Shown here one piece after another: positions 45,170 to 57,416 of a DNA stretch of 64,000 nucleotides. The stretch lies in the NCBI RefSeq assembly GCF_037975245.1, contig NC_092573.1, forward strand, positions 7,180,501-7,244,500, in the 5' to 3' direction. The translations under genes were made by a program, and so were the position numbers. The notes beneath the pieces were generated by a model. That model was not told the DNA's origin. It worked only from the letters and a program-made list of their open reading frames with translations, and searched no databases. How positions within the stretch are numbered: the first letter of the stretch is position 1; every line of letters begins with the position of its first letter. Source of the DNA: Apostichopus japonicus (taxonomy: Eukaryota > Echinodermata > Holothuroidea > Aspidochirotida > Stichopodidae).

Positions 45170-45710
45170 TATTAATCATCAATAATAATGTTCATTCACT
45201 ATCTGCCACTCAATACTTCACTAATGCCTTTGGAGCGTCACATGTGACTTATTGGACAACCTAAGATTCATTCTTGTGCTGGCTTTCATCAAATATCTTT
45301 AGGATTCAATTGCAAAATGGTCAAATTGCATTGATCCAAGATCCATGACAACTTTTGTACACCTATTAATTTTTCACTGTCGTCAGTATTTGACTCAAAA
45401 TATGCCAGCAAACGAGACAAACATCACCCCTGCTTAATTTCAAGTAGCATTTTTCTGTTTTTTCTCTAAATCTGTTTTGCACACTGAGAAATTTAATTGT
45501 CTTTCCTAGCAATCCTTAATGGCTGTTGGCTGGAAATTACTCTGGGAATCAAAACCTTTAGACAAGCAGATATTCTAGCAAATTCAGCATGCTAAAATAT
45601 GGCTAACACTGATAGCTTTTAATACTACTTTAATAGTTTACAATATGATAATGCTCAGTTAAAACTCCATAAACCTCATAATAATCTGAAATTGAGCATA
45701 CAGTCTTACT
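45170..45710. other. AT-rich DNA with no supported gene
   Basis: Nothing recognisable between the TIR element and the tandem array. Confidence 0.4.
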
Positions 45711-46212
45711 AACATGTATATCCAGTTATACCTGGCTTTATATGGCCAGATAAAACTTAATCTGTATATCATGAATAATTCCATATCCAGTTTAATATTT
45801 CTGGCTTTATATGGCCAGATAAAAGTTAATCTGCATATCTGGAATAACTCCATATCCAATTATATCTGGCTTTATATGGCCAGATAAAAGTTAATCTGCA
45901 TATCTGGAATAACTCCATATCCAGTTATATCTCGCTTTATATGACAAGATAAAACTTAATCTGTATATCTGTAGTAACTCCATATCCTGTTATATCTGCC
46001 TTTACATGGCCAGATAAAACTTAATCTGCATATCTGGAATAACTCCATATCCAGTTATATCTGGCTTTATATGACAAGATAAAACTTAATCTGTATATCT
46101 GTAGTAACTCCATATCCTGTTATATCTGCCTTTACATGGCCAGATAAAACTTAATCTGTATATCTGTAATAACTCCATATCCAGTTATATACGGCTTATT
46201 ATGGCCAGCTAA
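45711..46212. repeat. Tandem array, about 65-69-bp unit, eight copies
   Basis: The unit contains CTCCATATCCAGTTATATCT, GGCTTTATATGGCCAGATAA and AACTTAATCTGYATATCTG. A GACAAG variant of GGCCAG and a TGTAGTAAC variant alternate in the second half, so the later copies arose as dimers. Confidence 0.9.
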
Positions 46213-47419
46213 ACTTGAATCAATTATTCCCCGATTTTGCCATCAAATAACTTTACCTTTTCTTGTTGTTGTTGTTGTTTATGTTGGTACATTATGAGTC
46301 AGTTTCATTCATTTCAATGTTTATAATCTGAGAGACAACCCAAGAATATGACTTTCACCTTAGCTTTCTCTAAAAGGTTGTGTGTAATTTAAAATTACAC
46401 GCAATACAGTCCTGACATTTCGATGATCGAATGAGGTAAAAACCATGACAATTGACTGACATCGATTCTTTGATTCCAGCTGACATGTTCACTATATAGC
46501 TTTACGTTTTGTAATCACACACTCCCATCTAGGCAAGTATTAAGTTAATACTGCCAAGTACTAACTACCTTTTCTGGTCCACCATCAGATAAATTATCTT
46601 TGCCACTTATACATGATAAGATAGATGTGTATGAAAACAGTATGTTTAATACAAGCATACAAGGAATACCTAATTCCTAAATCAATCATACTGTACCACA
46701 TATTTGGCAGTCAGTTTCAAAGTACAAGTGGAAACATTAAGTAACTCTCAGGGCACTAATCATGTATATACCTATATACTTTATAAAAAACCATATAGGA
46801 TTTCTTATTTACAATGTGTCCTCTCCACGAAAAAAGCAACCTTTGAAGAAATGGCATACTTTCATGTACTTTATAGAAAGCTATGTACTGTAGCTTACAT
46901 TGAAATAAAGAACTAATGACGCAAACTAGGAGGAAATTGAATCTCAACAGATTAACGTCAAAACCAAACCCAACTTTGCATCATAATTCAGATACTGTAG
47001 CTAGTTAAGTGAAACTGCCCAATTATGATTCTAAAATCCATGAATATCTTGCACAGTCGTTTAAAATTGTGTAATTAGTCGGCACACATAGAAGGTGTCT
47101 GCTAGAAATTAGTTTTGAGAACGAGCCGAGTTTGTCCTTGGGAGAACGTTTCACGAACCAACCTCTGCAGCGGCCAGCTGCACGCGTCTGTGGGAACATT
47201 AGCAATGGAGAATCAATAGAAAAGTAGCATTTGATCTATGACCACTGAGGTTCACCAAGAGTGCTCATAAAGACACAGCCGACATGATACTTAAACAATC
47301 AATGGAGTATGCTGGTATTGTCATAGAAAAACAGATAGAAACAAATTTATGTGCTAAACAGAGATGTTTAAATATATGCAACATGGGTTTAACAGTAAAT
47401 CTTATCCTAGTTAACTAGC
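46213..47419. other. AT-rich DNA with no supported gene
   Basis: A (TTG)n tract at about 46263-46279 and a near-perfect small palindrome at about 46380-46400. No supported exon. Confidence 0.4.
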
Positions 47420-47655
47420 ATGTATGTATGTATGTATGTATGTATGTATATTAGATCCTCCTGCAAGGAGGAACTCGCGAAGAAGCCTAATTGGCTTATC
47501 AAAGCCGCAAGCTGACCGAAGTCAGTCTCTCACATTCTTCTTTAACGTCCATGATTATGAATTGTTAATTGTCAACAACTCTGTAACTGGACGACATACA
47601 TTAATCTGGGAGTGACTCGAACCGGGGACCTAATGATTGGAAGGCACCGGTTTTA
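47420..47655 (-). mobile_element. tRNA-derived SINE (family 1)
   Basis: The minus strand ends in a TACATACA tail, seen here as (TATG)n at 47420-47450. The body matches 29977-30213, including the TCAGCTTGCGGCTTTGATAA segment and TTAACGTCCATGATTATG on the plus strand. The head includes GGTTCGAGTCACTCC. Confidence 0.8.
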
Positions 47656-48458
47656 ACATGATTATGCACCCATTTTCATTGCAACATGATAAATTTGTTC
47701 AATCTGGGAGGGACTGAAACTTTGGGTACTAACTTGATTGACTTCATTGGCTGCTTTTATTTATTAATATTGGGCTTAATAAGCCTTTCCGTACCACTAA
47801 ATTGGAAGTTCAGAGGTCTCTTAGATTGGTCACTCTGAATCCATGCATGCTTGCAGTGTTTGCAAAGTAGATAACAATGGAACTACAGTAGGACGAATAC
47901 CGTAATCGTTCTGTTGTTTGGTTTTTCGTGCCCAGGTTCTTTACTGGCTGACTTTTCTTTAAAAAATACCATAATCATTTGGCTACACTTTTTCAAAACT
48001 TTAAGAGCTTTTGATTCGGAGTAAAATCACCACTGAAAGTCTCAACCATTTGGGTTTTTATTTATGCAATGCAATGTAATGCCCAATGCAAAGGTATGAA
48101 TAAAACATCTGGAAAATAGTAACAAAAATACACCTCCTAAATACATCCCAGTAAGTTCCAAATTGATTTTCAATAATGTAGATTATTAACAGCAAGTAGG
48201 CTGAGTTCAGAGGGAGGGAATTTTTTTTCATATATACGAACGATATTTCCGACATTTGATGATTCCATGATTTTTAATCTGGCTGAGAAATCAGATTTGA
48301 CACTGATGACATCTCCAGCCTTCACACAGAGTAGGAAGCAGTTCCCTTGTGTACGTGGACGATAATTTCCAGAAAACAACCATACCTTCACAGGGATGAG
48401 ACTGAGCCAGGGAAAAAAAATCTGAAATTTATCAATCGCCGTCCTGGGGGAGGGGTTT

Positions 48459-48485
48459 AAGGGGAGGGGGTGTCCCCCTCCCCTT
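48459..48485. repeat. Perfect 12-bp GC-rich hairpin, 3-nt loop
   Basis: AAGGGGAGGGGG, loop TGT, then CCCCCTCCCCTT. A related GGGGGAGGGGTTT lies just left of it. Confidence 0.85.
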
Positions 48486-48711
48486 TAGAATTTTTTTGTC
48501 AGGTAAGAAGGGCTTAAATGCAAAATGGTGGACTCTAGATGGAATCTATCACATCACATAACTCGCCAAAAAAGTGTGGAATTTCTGCTTGTATAATTTA
48601 TCCATTAGCTTTTTTGAACCAAAAAAAGGCTTCTTTGCTTGCTTTGTGCTACTTGATTCCACCACTGGTCAAATTCGGTGTTCCTTCCCTTGACAGTCCA
48701 GCATGTTCGGC

Positions 48712-48835
48712 AAAAAAAAATAAATAAATAAAAAAAATAAATAAATAAAAAAAATTAAATAAAAAAAATAATAACAAATAACAAAAAACGCGAATTACGA
48801 GATAAAACGCGAAAATGGAAAAAAAAAAATCGGAA
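48712..48835. repeat. A-rich low-complexity tract
   Basis: A long run of A with interspersed TAAATA and AACGCGAA blocks, ending at AATCGGAAATCCG. It may be the A-rich end of a retroposed sequence, but no body or target duplication was found. Confidence 0.6.
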
Positions 48836-49524
48836 ATCCGTGTTTCCGCGGAAGAGTCTCCTGCCTGCCTTCAGAGCAAATCTTTCAACGCACAAACCAT
48901 CCATCGTGATCATTCCATAATCTTAACTGCATGCTCATTTATATGTAAATCAGAAATCTAAGCAAAAATGAAGAAGTAAAATATATCTTATTATTATCTA
49001 CTGCAAAAAGACAAACAGCAGAAGCCAGTTTCGAGGATGCCGAATTCAACATCCAACTCTAATTAATTCTTTAGAGTCAGATAGAGTTCGATGCTGGAAG
49101 AACTTTTTTAAACTAATTAGAAATCTGACACACATTTTTCAAATTTTAACATACAGAATTTATTTGATTATCTGCAAGCCTTGAGGGATACAGACAGTCT
49201 ATATTCTTATTTTAGTGCTCTTGCTGTAAGTTTGTTCACATGATGATTTGATTATCATTTTTTATGACCTAAATCAATGCAACGTCAGTCCATTCAGATA
49301 TCATGCGTTAATCATAATCTGCTATGCACGTTTCATTCGCATCATCGATACATCCAAAACTTCAGAAACCCACTTGACTGTTTAAACAATTAACTTATCT
49401 GAGTTAATCAAATTAAATTTTGTTTTGCTCTTTTGATCAAATTAGTTCACTATAGCTGAATGTTACAGCCAAGGTATGGATACATACATCCTCTCCACTC
49501 TTGAATGCAAAGCAGAGGCTTTAG

Positions 49525-49879
49525 AGGCATCGAAGACTCGTACCCAAACCGCGTGCCGCGCTCTGAAAAATTTCCGTTGCTTGCAAGTGAAGTCTTTTTC
49601 TTGTCAGTACAAAATGCAGACAGTTATGAAACGTGGTACCTTCTTATCTTTCATCTGGACCTGAGATGTCCATTGCTGCTGTATGTATACTACTGTGTTG
49701 TGGGTATTGACCCTAGCTGCATGTATTGACTGTACACTAGCGTCTAATTACCGACGGTAGCAAGCTGTGTGTATCTTCTGGGATCGATGGTGGTGTCTAA
49801 CACTTCTGTTACACCTCTTTCGAAACTAGGTCAGATTACAGGCATGAGACGTTTCTTTGTGCGCGAGTCTTCAATGCCT
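49525..49879 (-). mobile_element. TTAA-flanked MITE, family C, inverted copy
   Basis: It begins AGGCATCGAAGACTCG and ends GCGAGTCTTCAATGCCT, a good inverted pair. The flanks are TTAG (49521-49524, one change from TTAA) and TTAA (49880-49883). The body is the complement of 15393-15749. Frames of 62 and 74 codons crossing it are shadows. Confidence 0.8.
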
Positions 49880-49883
49880 TTAA

Positions 49884-52396
49884 GCCACAATGATTGTAGG
49901 AGTAAACAACAATTAACAGAATAATCACCAGTGTGAAGATATGAGGCCAGATGCAAAGCTTATAAGCCATACTAAATAGTAATGGAATAGCAGGCTCAAC
50001 ACAATAATCTGTGAACACTACCATTAAAACCATGCACCAACTTAATCGATGTTAATTTTGTCAGTGAATCGACGATCCCTTTCGACCTCCTTTTTAAAAT
50101 TTTAAAGACAAAGTCAAAAACAAATTCATGAACGTCATATTAAGTGTGAAATGATGGTAGAGACTTGACTTGACAGAGCACAAAAAAATCAAAAATTTAA
50201 TTGAAATCTCCAAAGTCATAATTAGTGAGCGATATTTTCACATGAATCAGCCTGGGGTTATTCTTAAATTGCGTCTGATGTTTTAAAGCCTGGAGACAAA
50301 CTTCCAGATTAATACGACCTGATTTATATGGCAATTTTGACTTTATCCATCTGGACTTCCTTTCAACTGTTGAATTGTCATCTGCATATATACAGTATTA
50401 CCGAATGAAAGAAGATCATATTGATTTTTTAACCAAACAAAGAATGATATTGATGAGTCGGTGAATTAACTCATTTCAGACTGCAAACTGACCTTCTGTT
50501 TCTTCCCACTAATGGGTTCATCACTGCTCGTAATGCATTTTCAATTAGTCACTCGACAACTTGGCAGCAGTAACTATAAAGTTACCATCATGCTTGAAAC
50601 CTTGAAACAAGACACCACAACCACGTCAAGTTTCTCTCATTACTGAGCAGTCAAAAAATTATACGTTTATACGATATTTATTAAAGTCATAAAATTGTAA
50701 GATTATTTCAGAACATAATGTTATTTTCATCCCTGCTTGGCATCAACTTGGGATCTACATCAAGAAGTACCTATAGTATGCAAATCCCAGGCAATTTCAC
50801 ACAGTATAACACCACAAATAGCTCTAATTAGCAACAAGTACAATGTAAGCAACACACATAGGCAGTTAATACCTCAATTCCTCTATATGAAACATTTGCA
50901 AACAGTAACCTCAAACCTGACAGATACCTCAGTAGGTAAATAGATCTTACATGTGTATGCACATCTGGTCACCTCCACAAAGCCAAACCTGCAGAATCAG
51001 ATCTTCTATACAGACTTTTAGTAAAAGCAATTTATAAAATCCTGGCGTCAAGTCTGCAATACCTACAATGTCTTCAGATAGGTCGCTCTGCTTTGGCCCC
51101 ATGGTTAAGTATGCTCAAATTACTTAGATTTTTAAAGGACTTTCTTGAATAGGCTTTTTCTCCTGTCAGATTCTGCTGACAGACTAGGAAAATATATTAG
51201 GCCTACCCAAATAAATCTATCCAGAGGGAGAAAAAACAATTACAGATGGGTTCTCTCCTGGAACGATTTGGTGATAGAGTGTTCAGGCCTAGCGAATTAT
51301 GTGTCATGCACAGTTCTACATCCTGTGGTACAGCAGCTTTTACCTCATACTAAGTCACCTCTGTATATTACTGTAGTTGATTCAATTCCTACACAACAAA
51401 GACTGCTAACATTCAGGACTTTTAATCACTCATTCTCCAAAGTGAAATTACCTCAAGTAACTTGCGAGTTTCTCCACTGAGATTAATAAAGAGAGGCAAG
51501 TCATCTTTGACCCAAGTCGTCCCTGAGTGACTCAAGTCATAAGTGACTCTAGTCACTGACTCATGACTCACTCAAATTACTGAAGAATTGACTTCAGCTA
51601 TGAAGATCACAGGAAATGACTCAACCACAAATGAATAATTTGTCATGCCTCTTGAGGACGAGTGGTGTTATATTATGTTGTCATTTCTAGCAATGCACTC
51701 AAAAACAGAGCAGAGAGCACTGTGCATCAGTATGGGAGCTGATATGTACTGTAGCATAAATAAAATCGTTCCACTCCCCTGCTTTTGTAATCAGCTTTTA
51801 GCCGGTTACGTCTGATGTTCAATATAAATACACAATATACATCTAGCTTGTGGTATCAGTAAACGATTGACGGTGTATTAACATAACATCTATGATCTGC
51901 AATGAATTTGAGATACAGTTACATGAGTTTTACCTTCCTGCTTGAGAACATAATGCTATTCACCAGTTTTATTATTTAGTACTTACCAGAAGGTCCCTCC
52001 AACTTTGCCTTTTTTACTGTAGAGAGAAAGAAAAAGAAACCAAACATTAAAAAAACTCATATTTTCATTCTGTTTTCTACTCCTACTTCTTTGTTTTGAA
52101 ATATTTTATTCAATTTTGTCTTGACGAAACAGACCTTTCATCTATGCTCTATAGATTTTTAAATGTCAAGTGAAATAAAAGCAAACAAACATGGTTTGCT
52201 CAATATTGCAATCAATCCCTAAAAAAATTGAATTGTTCACGTTTTATTCTTGAGGACACATTCTCATATGTTACCATAGAAACATAGCTTAACAGGTTCT
52301 TTCTATAGGCAACTTGATTCCAAAGTAAGACACACAACAACATGTGGTATCACTTAAGCACTGACAAACCAGAAGTAGAAGTTAAGAAGAGGACAG
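49884..52396. other. AT-rich DNA; only the microexon is supported
   Basis: A plus-strand frame of 111 codons at 51145-51480 is long for this composition but shows no known domain. It is left uncalled. A 68-codon frame at 50737-50943 ends in a possible donor (AGTAGGTAAAT) but has a poor acceptor. Palindromic AGTGACTCAAGTCA-like repeats of GACTCA/TGAGTC lie at 51520-51600. Confidence 0.35.
51987..52016 (-). CDS. Candidate 30-nt microexon
   Basis: On the minus strand a strong pyrimidine tract and acceptor (TTCTTTCTCTCTACAG, its AG at plus positions 52017-52018) is followed by 30 nt and a perfect donor GTAAGTAC (its GT at 51985-51986). Ten codons' worth of sequence makes the exon frame-neutral. 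Frame 1 begins with a stop. The other two read KKAKLEGPS or KKGKVGGTF with split codons at the ends. The lysine-rich product fits a surface-exposed loop insertion of the kind microexons usually add. No parent protein is recognised and no flanking exon has been joined to it. Confidence 0.45.
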
Positions 52397-52400
52397 TTAA

Positions 52401-52768
52401 AGGTTGTGCATGAAGACTCGCGCAAAAAGAAACGTCTAAAGCCAGTAATTTGACCTAGTTTCGAATGAGGTGTAACAGAAGTGTTAAACACCACCAACGA
52501 TCCCAGAAAATAGACAAACAGCTTGCTACCGTCGGTAATTAGGCACTAGTGTACAGTCAATACATACAGCTGCGGTCAATACCCACAGCACAGTATACAA
52601 ACGATACAGCGATGAACACCTCAGGTCCAGCTAAAGATAACAATTAAGGTATCACGTTTCATTACTGTCTGCATTTTGTAGCGACACGAACAAAACGTCA
52701 CTTGCAAGTAACAGAAAGTTAACTTTTCCAGATGGCCGCACCCGGTTTGGGGCGAGTCTTCAATGCCT
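52401..52768 (+). mobile_element. TTAA-flanked MITE, family C, copy 3
   Basis: The left TTAA is at 52397-52400. The right flank is TTCA (52769-52772), one change from TTAA. It has the same orientation as 15393-15749 and lies 2.5 kb from the inverted copy at 49525. Confidence 0.8.
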
Positions 52769-52772
52769 TTCA

Positions 52773-53648
52773 TCCAAACAGACTACAGCATTGTCTTACT
52801 TGTCACAAATGGTTGAAAGAGTCAGTAATTTAGTCCTCTGAGGAAGAATTAAATGATGTTATGAACAGAACTAATGTATTGAAACAACTAGTCTGCATCC
52901 GCTGATAAACAAAATGAAAACTTGATGAATATGTTAATCCTCGTCCATAAATCAAACAGAAGATGACGTTAGTATTTACACAGGAGTGTGCTTATATCCA
53001 AATACCCTGCAATATTAAACTAACATCATCAATAAACACACACACTGTCCCACCTTTCACAGCTGTCTTCATTACGATGCCAAACCAAATGCCCTTTCTC
53101 TTTAGTTGCTATGTTGTCAATTAAGCTTCTCGGACCCGAAAGCAGCTAACGACTACAAAAATCAATGGGACACTACTATACGCTGTGTCTAACTATATCG
53201 GTCATATTATTAGACCGATGTTCTACACTGGATTAGTAGATCATGTGCAGTGTGTTGCTAATGTCATGTGATCGGTACATATCAGTCTGAATAGCATCTA
53301 GCATCCAAAAACAGACTGAACCCAGGAATTTGATTTAATTTGATTCTTTACTAGCCTCCTTTTTTCCAAGAGCTTTAATATTTTGAAGGCTATATGTGTC
53401 AGATGACTTTCCATCCATGCTTTTAGTCGTGGCTGGTTGAAGGAGCCAATCGTGGACGTCAGGAATGAAATTTTGCCGATGGGTATAGGATACGGAGGGT
53501 GACAAATAGTCTCAAATTTTTCTCAATAGGTTGATTAAAGCAGCAGTACAACCAGCCGAGACCATCATAAAAATTCACAGCCACGCTTGCAAATAGTCAG
53601 GCATACACACTGAATGGAGTACCGCTGATCATCAGGTCAAGCAAGACA
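52773..53648. other. AT-rich DNA with no supported gene
   Basis: Nothing recognisable. Confidence 0.4.
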
Positions 53649-53652
53649 TTAA

Positions 53653-53895
53653 AGGTGTGCTGTATTGGCCCCAAATATGCTAGATATTCAAATATGGTCA
53701 CCGTTGGGCAAAATTCTTAAACTGTTCTTATTACAACCTTTGAGGAAATTTTCCTCACTGGGACATCCAGTCATCTTGTGTGTTCCTTAAAATTGTCTGA
53801 GAGTCAATTTGGCGAGTAAAGACCTCCAGGAAATTACTTTTTGAAAACATCTAGCAATTACAGTTGCTATAATTTGGGGCCTATACTGACTACCT
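53653..53895 (+). mobile_element. TTAA-flanked MITE, family A, copy 3
   Basis: It starts AGGTGTGCTGTATTGGCCCC after TTAA (53649-53652) and ends GGGGCCTATACTGACTACCT before TCAA (53896-53899). Full-length match to 25653-25894. Confidence 0.85.
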
Positions 53896-54047
53896 TCAAA
53901 GGTAATCATCAAGTTGATTGATAAAAAAAAGGACAAACTTTACTGAATGCAACCTCTAACACAGTATCAGAAAAAGCAAGGTCAGTGAACACTCTTCAGT
54001 GTTATGAAAAAAGATTACCCCTTCATGACTAGACTCTTAAGTAAATT

Positions 54048-54110
54048 GAGAGTGCTGATGTTGTGAGGAGACAGGCAAGTAAGGAGTTGAATTAAATATA
54101 AGCCCATACA
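54048..54110 (+). repeat. Dispersed GGGAGACAGGTAAG repeat
   Basis: GAGAGTGCTGATGTTGTGAG then GAGACAGGCAAGTAAGGAG and TTAAATATAAGCCCA. Confidence 0.6.
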
Positions 54111-55848
54111 GAAGAGGAAGCTCACAATAAGACCATCTGATGATTGTATGTTAAATTGTTTTAATTTAAAGCAGGTTATTTGTTCTCTGATAATGAACAC
54201 TATAGGGTTTGACACTCTTAGTAGTTTGTGGTAGCTTGCCATGACTTAAGTAGTGGAATTGATTTTAGGTCATATGAAAACAGTAGATAAATTGAAAGAG
54301 ATGAAAATGTATACAGCTTAAATAAAGCTACATTATGTAAAAGGATTAAGAGTAACTTTTCTGAAACACACCGATACACTGCATTTCTTCTACATATGAG
54401 GAATTAAAGTTTCTCCCAATAAAGCTGTATTTTTGTTAGATTCTCACTTTGGATAATTTATGCCATGCCTTGTGACACATTTACAAGTTTCAGCAGGATA
54501 TTCTTCAATAATCTATAATCTATTTAAACGATGTGTCTGTTATATTCGTTGAGCTATATTCCTGATTAGTGAGTATCATATTTCAGTAGAATCAATCTTA
54601 TGCCCCTCAAATATAATGTAAACAGTTTTTTATTTGATTTGCAAACCACTGAATTAGTATGAGACTCAATTTCATTGTTTTAATGTGGTATTGCACTTAT
54701 GGTTCAGAGCTATTACTATTAAAAAATGTTGTAATTATAATTTGGACCCCCCTCCCCCTCCCTCTTCCCTTAAATCAGATCTCCTTCCTTGTCTCAACCT
54801 TCATTTATCATTATTATCATTATTTATCATTAACAAATAATGATTTCTTACCAATATTACACAATTTACCCAACCATATAATATATACTGCTTTCTTCAT
54901 CCCCCCATAGCTATCTAAATATTTTGGTAATCTATTTCGGGTTTTGACTATAAAATTATCTAAACTCAACAGCAGCTGTGTTTGAATAATACTCTTAATA
55001 ATATCATCAAACAGTGAGCTAGCTGCATCAGATTAAAGGGAGGGCGGATGGGATGTCACAAGAAAATTCTGCTCAGTTTTGTGTGTATATTTGATCAACT
55101 CGAGCTTAGCATGATCACAGTTTTCTAACATCACTGAAACTTAAAAGTTGTGCATTATAGATGACACTGCACCCACTGGATCACGCCATGATCTCTGTGG
55201 TGGCTACGTGTACTGCCATCGGATGAGTAACCTCCACGATTAAACTGCTCTAGCTGTTGGTGTTATGTAGCAGCAGCAGCGGCATGAGTATTTAATGAGG
55301 ATTAGACACAACTACTGGTTCATCAACTAAGAAGGTTGTAGTCGATGTCACAACGTTTGTCGTGGCTGCTTAAAATGTATGCTTAGTAACAGAGCTTGAT
55401 CACCTTCATTAAGGAGTATATAGAAGCATCACTATGTACAGCGCTGCATCCATCATTCATGATATGGTATGTTTGTCTGCCATTTTTAGCAATTCAGGAA
55501 TGACTAAGTGTGACAGAGATCGCAATTAACATACTGCCAAGCAATCAGCCAAACCAGGCATTATGTCTTCTCATGAATCGCAATATTTCTATGTATGGCT
55601 GTTTATAGTACTAGAATCAGTATTAAAGGGATGCTTCAACTCCACACGCACAAAACGATACAGAACCGTTCTCTGGGAAGAACAACTGCTCTATGGATGG
55701 TTTGCAATACACTTGTATTTTTATTTGCTTCTTTGTCTGTGAACAATTTAACAACGTCATGGAGGTTCATAACCCTTTTCCTTAAGTTTGGAACATGCAG
55801 ACATAAACTAGTTCTTGTTCACCGTTTCAGTTTCAAATTTTAGATATT
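54111..55848. other. AT-rich DNA with no supported gene
   Basis: A C-rich tract with TTATCATTATTATC repeats lies at 54745-54830. A (CAG)n-like patch (AGCAGCAGCAGCGG) is near 55269-55282. No supported gene. Confidence 0.4.
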
Positions 55849-56372
55849 AATTTAATTGGGTTGTACATAAGGAACTTAAGAACCAAACTTTTCTAAACTG
55901 TATTTACAACTTTTATCAAACAAACAAAAAATCACACATGAAAATATGTTCCTTCTTCTTGTGAACTGAAGGCATCATATCTGACATGTGCATACGTTGT
56001 AAGGGACGTGAAGGACATGCTGGGAAATTGTAAGCAGTTTCTTTTCTTATAAATTAATTTTGAATTGGGTTAAAAGGAACTTAAGAACAAAACCTTTCTA
56101 AAGTGTATTTACCACTTTTATAAAAAATACTATAAAAGCACCAAAATATGTTCCTTGTTCTTGTGAACGCAAGGCGAATATGTCTGACATGTGCATACAT
56201 TGTAATGGAGGTGAAAGGCATGCTGGGAAATTGTAAGCAAGTTTTAATCTTATAAATTAATTTAATTGGGTTGCAAGGAACTTAAGAACCAAACCTTTCT
56301 AAAATGTATTTACCACTTTTATCGCAAAGGAACAACCAAACAAAAGTATGTTCCTTCTTCTTGTGAACTCAG
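55849..56372. repeat. About 200-bp tandem repeat, 2.6 units
   Basis: Landmarks GGAACTTAAGAACCAAAC, TGTATTTACCACTTTTAT, ATATGTTCCTTCTTCTTGTG, GACATGTGCATAC and CATGCTGGGAAATTGTAAGC recur in order. The third unit is truncated after TTCTTGTGAACTC. Copies differ by a few percent plus small indels. Confidence 0.85.
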
Positions 56373-57064
56373 GGAGCGGGGAGGGAGAGGGGAGGGTATA
56401 ATCATCTCTGCTTTATCCTGCTTCTGATGCATGATTTTGATCATTATTTTTCATGTAAAACCTGAAAACTCTCTTTAGAAGCCTAACTTGCTTAAATATG
56501 CTAACAGCTGCGACATCTCTAACTCTTTGGGTAAATAATTTACCATTCATTATAAACAATTCATTCTGTTACAAAACAAAGCTATATACTGTACGTCTAC
56601 TGCATATATATTAACCATTAAAACAAATGATATTAATCAATGCCAATTAATATATAATTATTCAGTTTCTACAGGTATAAATGTACAAACTTCAAAGCAA
56701 ACCCCTCCAAGGAATGATGCTTTCGAAGTAACTATTTCGACTCTCCTGATATATGTCTAACTGCAAACGTTCAAGCATTTAACGATGTGTAGTGCTGTAT
56801 AAATCCAGCTACTATTTGCACTAAGTATAACTTTCCTACTCGAGAAGTGTAGTAAGGAGGCAGACACAAGGCTAGAGAAACATTAATCAGTAATGCAGCA
56901 CAATTTGACTGGAAAAATCTTTAAATTATTCAAATAAATCAAAATCGTCAAGTGTACATAACTTTAAAAATTTCATCTGAGAGTGCACATGAAGCAGTTT
57001 GTGTGTCTGATAGTAGTGTGTGTAATTTAGTGTGCAGTGGGCCTCTGCAGTTTCCTCAGTTAAA
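56373..57064. other. AT-rich DNA downstream of the minus-strand terminal exon
   Basis: If the exon at 57065-57295 is real, this would hold its 3' untranslated region. No canonical AATAAA is seen on the minus strand within this interval, which weakens the case. Confidence 0.35.
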
Positions 57065-57295
57065 CTATACACCATCATCATCCTTTCCATCATTCAAGGT
57101 AAACACTCTCTGGAATGAAACGTCAGAAGCAGATGAGCCTAAGGGGATTCCTTCAAGAGGTTCACTGACTTTAAAAGGGTTTTTTACCATAGCCTGGTGA
57201 GTACCCACTCCATTCATGTTAAACAAGGATTGTTTGGCAAGGATCTCCCAGCACTGGCAGCTGAGACCATTTAAAACAGCCAATTCATTGAAGAA
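57065..57295 (-). CDS. Candidate 3'-terminal coding exon, 76 codons plus stop
   Basis: On the minus strand a good acceptor (ATTATATCTTTCTTGCAG, its AG at plus positions 57296-57297) opens a phase-0 frame of exactly 77 codons, ending in TAG at 57065-57067. The predicted segment starts FFNELAVLNGLSCQCWEILA, contains NPFKVSEPLEGIPLGSSASD and ends FTLNDGKDDDGV. The composition is mixed, with an acidic tail, and looks like a soluble protein C-terminus. No family is recognised. A rival reading exists on the plus strand: an open frame ending at a consensus donor (CCTG|GTGAGT near 57198) with an acceptor near 57092. Upstream minus-strand exons would lie beyond the tandem array at 57417-58520. Confidence 0.4.
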   Translation of the reverse strand, partial: FFNELAVLNGLSCQCWEILAKQSLFNMNGVGTHQAMVKNPFKVSEPLEGIPLGSSASDVSFQRVFTLNDGKDDDGV

Positions 57296-57416
57296 CTGCA
57301 AGAAAGATATAATTATCATCCCCACACACCTTACATTCTTACATGTCTTCCACATTTGGGCAATACCAAGTACAAGAAGCATAACTGTAACTATCCCATT
57401 AACTTGGCAGAAAGGT

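Larger units (their letters stand above)
47656..49520. other. Non-coding stretch with GC hairpin and A-rich tract
   Basis: Apart from the hairpin at 48459-48485 and the A-rich tract at 48712-48835 there is no supported feature. Small open frames at 48058-48391 (-) and 48539-48727 (+) have no domain. Confidence 0.4.

Noticed and set aside
51145-51480. 111-codon plus-strand open frame
   Set aside because: Long for the base composition, but no family pattern, signal peptide or splice context could be defended.
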